This document shows positions 13,564-18,959 of a stretch of DNA of 18,959 nt, piece after piece. The DNA comes from Candidatus Woesearchaeota archaeon. GTDB taxonomy: Archaea > Nanobdellota > Nanobdellia > Woesearchaeales > GW2011-AR4. The DNA is taken from the NCBI GenBank assembly GCA_016211245.1, contig JACQSQ010000024.1, positions 1 to 18,959 on the forward strand. Direction: 5' to 3'. The notes under the pieces are model-generated. The model saw nothing but the letters and a program-made list of their open reading frames with translations, had not been told where the DNA came from and did not search any database. Position numbers and translations under genes: made by a program. Every line of letters starts with the position of its first letter. Position 1 is the first letter of the stretch.

Positions 13564-14958
13564 TTATATCTCCCTTATCTCCAGAATTTCTGCGTCTTTC
13601 TTCGGGTTGGCGTCTGAAACTACCATGACCCTGTCTTCCTTGACCAGAAATTTTTTCTGCTTCAGGATGCCAATGGCCTTCTTGACCATAAGCTCAAAAT
13701 TATCTTCAAATCTTATCAGGAACGGGAAAGTGCTCCAGTAAGCCATCATCTTTCTTCTCATTTCCCCGCTGTCAGTAAAAGCAAAAATGTCTACATTAGG
13801 CCTTCTTTTTGCCACCATGCTGAGCAGCCTGCCGGTTTTCGAGAATACAATTATGGCTTTTGCGTCGAGATTCTCTGCCCCTATGCACGCGCCAAAAGCT
13901 ATTGCTTCTTTAACATCTTTTGTCTTGAAGCCGCTGCCCGGATTAAACTTAAGCCGCTTCTGGGTGTTTTTCGTTATAATGTGCATGGTCTTGACGCATT
14001 CAGCAGGATACTCTCCTTTTGTTGTCTCGCCTGAAAGCATTATGCAGTCGGCTTTTTCAAAAACGGCGTTTGCCACATCAGTAACCTCGGCCCTTGTAGG
14101 AATTGGGTTGTGTATCATGGACTCAAGAAGATGCGTGGCTATTATAACCGGCTTGCCCGCCTCAATGCATTTGTCAACCATCTGCTTCTGGACTATCGGA
14201 ATATCTTCGATTGGAATTTCAACTCCCAAATCCCCTCTTGCCACCATAACTCCATCAGCTTCATTGACTATCTCGTCCATATTTTCAATCCCTTCCTGAT
14301 CCTCGATTTTTGCTATGACCATGGCATTCGACCTAAGTGCCGCGAGCAGCTTCCTCATCTCAAGAATGTCCTCCTTTCTTCTGACGAATGACTGCGCCAC
14401 AAAATCCATCCCGAGCTTTGCTCCAAGCCTCAAGTCCCCAATGTCTTTTTTTGTTACAGAAGGCAAATCAGTCCTTATGCCCGGCATGTTTATGCTTTTT
14501 GTCTTTCCCAAAGAGCCCCTGTTCAAAACCCTGCAATTGATATGGTACGGACCGACCTCCAAAACTTTCAGGGCAATAAGGCCGTTGTCAATCATTATAA
14601 TGTCGTTCTTCTTTACCTTTTTTATCAGATTCTGGTAATCCACAAAAGTGTGCTTCTCTCCCTCTTGTATGTCGCAGGCGCTGCTCACAGCTATCTTAAA
14701 CATGTCGCCAGCCTCCAGCCCGTATTCTGTCGCGCTAGTCCTTATTTCAGGCCCTTGGGTATCAAACATTATCCCTATAGAAAACTGCATGTTTTGGCTT
14801 ACTTTCTTTATCCTGCCAACAACCCTGGAAGTCCATTCTGATGTGCCATGCGACATGTTTATCCTTGCAATATTCATGCCTGCCTCGGCAAGTTTTCTTA
14901 TCATGCTCTCGCTTTCTGTTTTCGGGCCTATAGTGGCGATTATCTTTGTTCTTCTCAT
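13564..14958 (-). CDS. pyk: Pyruvate kinase
   Basis: It converts phosphoenolpyruvate and ADP to pyruvate and ATP, the last step of glycolysis. Seen: an N-terminal TKIIATIGP, ARINMSHG, the B-domain insertion (about 70-165), the active-site signature MVIAKIEDQEGIENMDEI with Lys217, the metal and substrate loop VARGDLGVEI, an ATHLLESM segment (commonly ATQMLESM), TRAEVTDVANAV and LSGETTKGEYP, and a full C-terminal domain. The length of 464 residues is normal. A TTTAAAAA box centred 28 bases before the ATG, with no Shine-Dalgarno site, predicts a leaderless mRNA. Confidence 0.97.
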   Translation of the reverse strand: MRRTKIIATIGPKTESESMIRKLAEAGMNIARINMSHGTSEWTSRVVGRIKKVSQNMQFSIGIMFDTQGPEIRTSATEYGLEAGDMFKIAVSSACDIQEGEKHTFVDYQNLIKKVKKNDIIMIDNGLIALKVLEVGPYHINCRVLNRGSLGKTKSINMPGIRTDLPSVTKKDIGDLRLGAKLGMDFVAQSFVRRKEDILEMRKLLAALRSNAMVIAKIEDQEGIENMDEIVNEADGVMVARGDLGVEIPIEDIPIVQKQMVDKCIEAGKPVIIATHLLESMIHNPIPTRAEVTDVANAVFEKADCIMLSGETTKGEYPAECVKTMHIITKNTQKRLKFNPGSGFKTKDVKEAIAFGACIGAENLDAKAIIVFSKTGRLLSMVAKRRPNVDIFAFTDSGEMRRKMMAYWSTFPFLIRFEDNFELMVKKAIGILKQKKFLVKEDRVMVVSDANPKKDAEILEIREI

Positions 14959-14982
14959 AAGCAGAAACTGAATAGTTGGGCA

Positions 14983-14990
14983 TTTTTAAA
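14983..14990 (-). promoter_or_regulatory. TATA box of pyk (leaderless)
   Basis: TTTAAAAA on the minus strand has the same sequence and the same spacing to its ATG as the flavoprotein promoter. The predicted start of transcription is about 14960, two bases from the ATG at 14958. Confidence 0.5.
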
Positions 14991-15016
14991 GATATCGCAC
15001 AATAAAAAAGAGGCAG

Positions 15017-15286
15017 TCATATGCCGAGAGTTTTCTTCAAGGCTTCCTTGTCATACCCCACAATGATTGTCCCGTTAACATCCGTAACAGGCACCCCAAA
15101 TTGCCCGGATTTCTCAAACATCTCGTGTCTTGCCTTCTCATCCAGGCCCACATTCATTTCTTGGTATTTGATATTGTTTTGCTTCAGGAAATCTTTTGTT
15201 TTCATGCACCACGGGCAGGTGGCTGTCGTGTATATTTTAACATCGGGCTTTTTCGCTGTTTTTTTCGCAGATTTTTTAACCGTCAT
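15017..15286 (-). CDS. Glutaredoxin-like thiol-disulfide protein
   Basis: This 89-residue protein has a thioredoxin/glutaredoxin fold. Seen: a lysine- and alanine-rich N-terminal extension (residues 4-13), the strand VKIYTTATCPWC with the redox motif CPWC (24-27), the cis-proline loop GVPV (Pro66), a glycine-aspartate VGYD segment and a short C-terminal helix. It should reduce protein or small-molecule disulfides with an unknown electron donor. An upstream in-frame ATG at 15316 would add ten residues, including two extra cysteines, but a GAGGTGAT ribosome-binding site (15288-15295) lies directly before the ATG at 15286, so the shorter form is chosen. A TATA-like TTATTATA at 15324-15331 gives a leader of about 15 bases. 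Confidence 0.88.
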   Translation of the reverse strand: MTVKKSAKKTAKKPDVKIYTTATCPWCMKTKDFLKQNNIKYQEMNVGLDEKARHEMFEKSGQFGVPVTDVNGTIIVGYDKEALKKTLGI

Positions 15287-15323
15287 TATCACCTCACAAA
15301 AGATGCAAATGGGCATTTACCTA

Positions 15324-15331
15324 GTATAATA
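15324..15331 (-). promoter_or_regulatory. TATA-like box of the glutaredoxin gene
   Basis: TTATTATA on the minus strand is about 40 bases before the ATG at 15286. The predicted start near 15301 leaves room for the GAGGTGAT site. Confidence 0.4.
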
Positions 15332-15350
15332 ATTTTTCTTTTGGTAAGGA

Positions 15351-16040
15351 CTATATGCTCCAGCTAAGATAAATTATCAATGTATAAAAAAGCACCCCTG
15401 CTATGAAATAAAACGGCTTCTCTGCCTTGTCGCTGGGCAGGCTCTCCCTTATCACAATATAGAGCAAAGTTCCAGTCATGAAAGAGATTGTCAGTCCAAA
15501 AACAGAGGCAAAAAAGTCTATCAAATAAATGCCGGCAATGGCGCCTGCAACTGGAGCCATAGAATATGCCACTTTTGATATGCTGCTCTTGAATTTAATC
15601 TCCTGCGGCAATATTTCCGCGATTATGTACAGCAAAAAGGGCACGAAAAAAAGCAATGTTTGCTTGAGCCCTTTAGCAGCAAAAATGACAAGCACAGTCC
15701 CTATAAGAAAATTATAAACAAAAAAATACGCAACATGCAGTGTTTTATGGTAAGAAGTCATATTCCTCATCCTGCCCATGCTTTTGTACACGTATTGCTC
15801 TATCAGGTTTAACGATACAAATCCTAATAGCGCGAACAGGAAAAGCTTTCTGCCGCTTATCAGGGCATTTGAAGATATTTCCGGAAACAGGTGAAGGATG
15901 ATGTAAGCTATCGCAACTCCTGCGGAAAAAGACACTATCTTTTGGTTGGTCCTTAATTTTTTTGAGAATATATGCTCCGTAACATAATCCGAGAAGCTAA
16001 GGATTCCGGCTAATACTATAGATAAGATATGAAAACTCAT
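15351..16040 (-). CDS. Polytopic membrane protein, ZIP metal-transporter-like
   Basis: This 229-residue protein has seven or eight predicted membrane helices (about 3-17, 34-54, 64-84, 103-121, 125-143, 158-180, 182-198 and 209-227). Features that recall the ZIP family are SFSAGVAIAYIILHLFPE, with His50 and Pro53-Glu54 in the second helix, and the C-terminal TGTLLYIVIRESLP and FYFIAGVLFYTL segments. The classical ZIP histidine pair in the middle helices is not evident, so metal transport is only a possibility. The ATG is supported by GAGGTTG a few bases before it and by an exact TATA box at 16080-16087. The neighbouring IS element begins 112 bases upstream and does not disturb this promoter. 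Confidence 0.6.
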   Translation of the reverse strand: MSFHILSIVLAGILSFSDYVTEHIFSKKLRTNQKIVSFSAGVAIAYIILHLFPEISSNALISGRKLFLFALLGFVSLNLIEQYVYKSMGRMRNMTSYHKTLHVAYFFVYNFLIGTVLVIFAAKGLKQTLLFFVPFLLYIIAEILPQEIKFKSSISKVAYSMAPVAGAIAGIYLIDFFASVFGLTISFMTGTLLYIVIRESLPSDKAEKPFYFIAGVLFYTLIIYLSWSI

Positions 16041-16079
16041 TTCAACCTCTTTTAATCAGAATAGCTGCTGAAGTATGTT

Positions 16080-16087
16080 TATTTAAA
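16080..16087 (-). promoter_or_regulatory. TATA box of the ZIP-like gene
   Basis: TTTAAATA on the minus strand matches the archaeal consensus exactly. The predicted start near 16057 gives a leader of about 17 bases containing the GAGGTTG site. Confidence 0.6.
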
Positions 16088-16119
16088 TCTTGTCATTGAA
16101 TGGTATTGGTAAATCATCA

Positions 16120-16142
16120 GGTGGTAAGTAAAGGGTGGTAAG
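16120..16142. repeat. Tandem GGTGGTAAG motif
   Basis: GGTGGTAAG occurs at 16120-16128 and again at 16134-16142, just outside the left end of the IS element. It may be a binding site or chance. It is not the target duplication of the IS, because it is not found at the right end. Confidence 0.3.
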
Positions 16143-16223
16143 AAGCGGGGTTGGAGTGAACCCCTAAAAGTAGACAAATAGTTATGAGATACCCAACATA
16201 CAAAAAACGAGTGAGGTGTCAAA

Positions 16224-16542
16224 ATGGGTTCACGAAGAAGGTTTACAAAAGAGTTCAAGCAGTCGGTTGTTGAGCAGCTAGATTTCTAGTTCTCCGGCTG
16301 AGATTTGCAGGGAGCAGGATATCCATCTGAATATGCTGCATCGCTGGAAGAAAGAGCACGAGTCAGACCCTCATGGAGCTTTCAAGGGCAACGGAAAATT
16401 ATGGAAGCAAGAAGCAAAAATCGCTCAGTATGAGCGATTGATAGGCCAGCTCTATGTTGAGATTGACCTCTTAAAAAAAAGAACAGGACACTTGAGACAA
16501 TTGAGGGCAGAAGAGCTAAGCATGAGGAAGTATACAAAATGA
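16224..16542 (+). pseudogene. IS3 orfA, frameshifted
   Basis: OrfA encodes the helix-turn-helix DNA-binding part of the IS3 transposase. The ATG at 16224 has a strong GAGGTG site five bases before it and begins MGSRRRFTKEFKQSVVEQLD. After 21 codons the frame meets TAG at 16287. The expected continuation, SSSPAEICREQDIH then MLHRWKKEHESDPHG, is found one base ahead. Removing one T from the TTT at 16283-16285 restores a continuous frame of about 105 residues. It then ends in a helical segment with LIGQLYVEIDLLKK. A run of eight A followed by G (16473-16481) is suited to the programmed -1 shift into orfB. The single-base insertion disables this copy unless it is a sequencing error. Confidence 0.8.
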
Positions 16543-17390
16543 TAGAAGCAACTTCTCTCCCAAAAGAAAAGGCTTGCAAAGCCTTTGAGGTTAGCAAACA
16601 AAGCTTCTACAAATGGAAAACGCGGGAGCCCCCACCAAACTCTGGTAATAAAGCGCTGGAAGTTATGCAACAGATTGCTCTTGAGTTTACAAAATATGGC
16701 TATAGAAGAATGACAAAGGAGCTACATCGCCAGGGCCAGGAAATCAATCATAAGAAAGTATATCGCATGATGAAAGAGAATAATCTTCTCGTCAGAAGAA
16801 AGAAGTTCAGGCCGATAATCACTCAGTCTGGTCATGGGCTGAAAGTTTATCCAAATCTTGCAAAAGGTTTGGTTGTTGCGAGACTCAATCAGCTTTGGGT
16901 TTCGGACATCACGTACATCTATCTGCCTCTTGGATTTGCATATCTTGCAGCAATATTAGACATTTTCAGCAGAAAATGTGTTGGATGGTGCATGGGGATT
17001 AACATTGATGCTCAGTTGACGCTCGATGCGCTGAATATGGCAATTGCTTCAAGACAGCATCTGGGATTTACTGGAATGATTAATCATTCAGACAGGGGAG
17101 TGCAATATGCCTCTCAGGCGTACACTGATAGGCTCAAGGAACTTGGGATTACAATCAGCATGAGTGGAAAAGGAAATGCATATGATAACGCATTTGCAGA
17201 GAGTTTTATGAAAACTCTCAAAGTGGAGGAGGCGTATATCAAAGAATACAGGACATTTGAGGAAGCGTATGCAAACATCAAGCATTTTATTGATTTGGTT
17301 TACAATGAGAAGCGGCTGCATTCCCGTATTGGGTATGTGCCTCCAGCAGAGTTTGAAGCAGAGGTTTTAAATAAACCGTCTCTTAACTGA
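16539..17390 (+). CDS. IS3-family transposase OrfB (DDE integrase)
   Basis: This is the catalytic half of the IS3 transposase, 283 residues from the ATG at 16539. Seen: an N-terminal helix-turn-helix-like region with YGYRRMTKELHRQG and NHKKVYRMMKENNLL, then the integrase core with Asp123 in WVSDITYI, Asp185 in HSDRGVQYAS and Glu221 in DNAFAESF. The 35 residues between the second Asp and the Glu give the classical DD(35)E spacing, so the active site is intact. A C-terminal YNEKRLHSRIGYVPPAEFE follows. The frame is open upstream of the ATG to the A-rich slippery site near 16475, so the natural product is likely an OrfAB fusion made by a -1 frameshift. It overlaps orfA by four bases. Confidence 0.93.
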   Translation: MIEATSLPKEKACKAFEVSKQSFYKWKTREPPPNSGNKALEVMQQIALEFTKYGYRRMTKELHRQGQEINHKKVYRMMKENNLLVRRKKFRPIITQSGHGLKVYPNLAKGLVVARLNQLWVSDITYIYLPLGFAYLAAILDIFSRKCVGWCMGINIDAQLTLDALNMAIASRQHLGFTGMINHSDRGVQYASQAYTDRLKELGITISMSGKGNAYDNAFAESFMKTLKVEEAYIKEYRTFEEAYANIKHFIDLVYNEKRLHSRIGYVPPAEFEAEVLNKPSLN

Positions 17391-17522
17391 CCGTAAACTT
17401 AATGGGGTTCACTCCAGTAGTACACTTAAACCACTTATCACAGATAAGGGAATTTTGTTGTTTAAATAGGATATATAAACTATATACAAATCACCACTTC
17501 TTAGTCACTAAAAACCGAAAGA

Positions 17523-17530
17523 TTTAAATA
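17523..17530 (+). promoter_or_regulatory. TATA box of the large lipoprotein gene
   Basis: TTTAAATA is an exact consensus match preceded by the purine-rich CCGAAAGA (BRE-like). The predicted start near 17553 gives a leader of about 35 bases. Other TATA-like strings in the same AT-rich stretch (CTATAAATAG at 17532, GTATAATATA at 17555) are alternatives. Confidence 0.5.
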
Positions 17531-17587
17531 CTCTATAAATAGTAAATAGAATAAGTATAATATATCAAATAGGGATATGGCTGGAAA

Positions 17588-18913
17588 ATGCCGAAAATAA
17601 TCACGTTGGGGCTTAACGATAGAAATTTGGATTCTCAAAATAGAGGCAATCCTCTGGAAGAATCTGTTGCTGATGCAGACTCAAGTGCTTTTGCTGAAAA
17701 GGGAAGAGCTTACCATGGCATAAATTATCGCTGGCTGCTTCCCGTTGCTTTATTGGCGATACTAGCTGGATGCAGTAAGGGAAGCAATCCACCGCCAACA
17801 ACTCCAACCCCTCCTGACAATGGCGGCGGAAATCCTCCTCCAACACAGAATAATTATTCTGCAAGAGGCAGATTTCTTGACGGAGGTACTGATGCGCCGT
17901 ATAGTGGAAGCCCTGTTATGTTTGGCGGAGTGCAAGGAATGGTTGAGAGCGGAAATTGGGAAGTGAAGAACATATCTTCAGGACAAGGCGTATTAGTGGT
18001 TTTCCCTGAAAGCAATAATAATCTTGAGAGAAGGGCAAAAAGAAACGCAAGGGCCGGAGCAAATGATTACGGTGAAATTTATGGCTTTCCAAATGATATG
18101 ACTCTTCTTACGAGGTTTAACGAAACTGGCAGGAGGAGTTTACGCAGTGTTGAAGGAGAAGGGCCTTCAATTGCTAACGGCACAATAAAATGGGCAGAAG
18201 TAGACGAGAATGGAAATCCTTTGCCTCCTCCAACAATAAATGTAGATGACCAAACGGTTTTGCCTTTGCTTAGCGTCAGAGGTACAGAAAGACAAACAAG
18301 ATATACTGAAGTTCTTAATAGAACGTTAAGGGAATACATTCCCCTAGCAAATTCATATTTTCAAGGCGCACAAGTAATCAGGCATCCTACAAGTACCACT
18401 TTGCCTGCTGATGGAACTTCAAGAGCGCTTATAATCAGAGCTAATCCTGTACAGACTAGTTCTGGAGTTGGTGGGCAATTAGAAGTATATGTAAATAAGC
18501 AGAATAATGTTTATTCGTGCACATTTATAATTTACCCTAATGTATCAGGAACAGTCATTGTCCAGGACAGCATACAATGCGCATCAGGATTAATGAGTGA
18601 CATTACAACAAACCAGGAAGCAGTTCGCAGTTTTTATAATGATAGTAAAAACAGTCCAGAGCCAGAAGATGGAATGCCTTTGGCTGACATTATTTTGGGA
18701 AAATTGCAGCGAAAAATGCGCGCTGGAACAAGAAGCCCTTGGGATGATTCACATTTGCCTGCATTAGATCCTGTTAGTGATGAAAACGTAGCTACTAGCA
18801 TAAGCCAAGCCAACCCATATACCAAAATACCAAAAGACTATTTGTACAGGGAAAGACCAAAAATGAACTTCAACCTTGCCACAAACTTTTTTGCAGGACT
18901 TGGAAGAAGATAA
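17588..18913 (+). CDS. Large lipoprotein of unknown function, 441 residues
   Basis: I do not recognise the family. Seen: an unusually long polar N-terminal region (1-48), one hydrophobic helix (49-59) and a lipobox LAGC with Cys62, so the protein is probably anchored outside the cell by lipid. A Pro/Thr/Gly/Asn-rich stalk (64-88) follows. The next part (about 91-140), with SARGRFLDGGTDAPYSGSPVMFGG, resembles a small beta-sandwich of the carboxypeptidase-regulatory type. The rest (about 140-441) has mixed strands and helices, two cysteines (SCTF and QCAS) that may form a disulfide, and a basic end. There is no enzyme motif. No ATG lies between 17588 and the hydrophobic stretch to shorten the N-terminus, and no good Shine-Dalgarno site precedes the ATG. 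It stands alone downstream of the IS element. Confidence 0.7.
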   Translation: MPKIITLGLNDRNLDSQNRGNPLEESVADADSSAFAEKGRAYHGINYRWLLPVALLAILAGCSKGSNPPPTTPTPPDNGGGNPPPTQNNYSARGRFLDGGTDAPYSGSPVMFGGVQGMVESGNWEVKNISSGQGVLVVFPESNNNLERRAKRNARAGANDYGEIYGFPNDMTLLTRFNETGRRSLRSVEGEGPSIANGTIKWAEVDENGNPLPPPTINVDDQTVLPLLSVRGTERQTRYTEVLNRTLREYIPLANSYFQGAQVIRHPTSTTLPADGTSRALIIRANPVQTSSGVGGQLEVYVNKQNNVYSCTFIIYPNVSGTVIVQDSIQCASGLMSDITTNQEAVRSFYNDSKNSPEPEDGMPLADIILGKLQRKMRAGTRSPWDDSHLPALDPVSDENVATSISQANPYTKIPKDYLYRERPKMNFNLATNFFAGLGRR

Positions 18914-18959
18914 AATATTCCTTTAACAAAACCAAAACATTTTAATACTAATTATTTAA

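Larger units (their letters stand above)
16152..17416 (+). mobile_element. IS3-family insertion sequence, 1265 bp
   Basis: The element starts TGGAGTGAACCCC (16152-16164) and ends GGGGTTCACTCCA (17404-17416). These are perfect 13-bp terminal inverted repeats; 19 of 25 positions match when extended to 16176 and 17392. Size, TG...CA ends, two overlapping frames and a DD(35)E transposase identify the IS3 family. The bases just outside (GGT on the left, GTA on the right) are not identical, so no 3-4 bp target duplication is visible. Its first frame is broken, so this copy probably cannot move by itself. IS3 elements are mainly bacterial, so acquisition from bacteria is plausible. Confidence 0.92.

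Noticed and set aside
15287..15316. Ten-residue upstream extension of the glutaredoxin
   Set aside because: The perfect GAGGTGAT site lies inside the extension, just before the ATG at 15286, so translation should start there.
16120..16142. GGTGGTAAG pair as target duplication of the IS3 element
   Set aside because: Both copies are on the left side and neither occurs at the right end, so they cannot be a duplication made by insertion.
1..18959. CRISPR array, toxin-antitoxin pair or defence island
   Set aside because: No regularly spaced repeats, Cas genes, or recognisable defence proteins are present on either strand.

Overview
The window comes from an archaeon. It has the C-terminal half of an archaeal Nre DNA-repair protein, an archaeal-type alanyl-tRNA synthetase and a free-standing EF-Tu domain-2-like barrel protein. 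Its promoters have BRE/TATA boxes (TTTAAATA, TTTATATA, TTTATATT, TTTAAAAA), some followed by very short or leaderless starts and others by GAGGTGAT-type Shine-Dalgarno sites. The small, AT-rich gene set and a shortened AlaRS suggest a DPANN-like lineage (Woesearchaeota/Pacearchaeota type), but that placement is inference.

Layout, left to right. 1-1196 (+): the 3' part of nre with a C-terminal PCNA-binding motif, a promoter-driven leucine-rich 25-residue microprotein followed by a hairpin/T-run, and an orphan 122-residue protein. 1200-4174 (-): alaS, apparently without its C-Ala domain, then the EF-Tu barrel protein. 4248-5857 (+): pdxS and pdxT, the two subunits of the DXP-independent PLP synthase; pdxS seems to start at an AUU codon. 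5852-8993 (-): an alpha/beta hydrolase, then malate dehydrogenase coupled by a TAATG overlap to an aspartase. 9052-9232: a probable 163-bp MITE with 9-bp target duplications. 9291-9911 (+): a lipoprotein with a cupredoxin-like domain that has lost its copper ligands. 9940-16040 (-): dihydrolipoamide dehydrogenase-like flavoprotein, GNAT acetyltransferase, ABC-2 permease and ATPase (overlapping or abutting), pyruvate kinase, a small glutaredoxin, and a ZIP-like membrane protein. 16152-17416 (+): an IS3-family element whose orfA has a one-base frameshift. 17588-18913 (+): an unrecognised large lipoprotein.

How it fits together: aspartase, malate dehydrogenase and pyruvate kinase point to aspartate/C4-acid metabolism joined to lower glycolysis. 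PdxST supplies PLP. Glutaredoxin and the flavoprotein are thiol-redox proteins, and the ABC/GNAT cluster looks like an export or resistance unit. No CRISPR, defence island, tRNA or rRNA gene was seen. The least expected items are the MITE, the AUU start of pdxS, the C-Ala-less AlaRS, the ligand-less cupredoxin lipoprotein and the leucine-rich microprotein with its hairpin.
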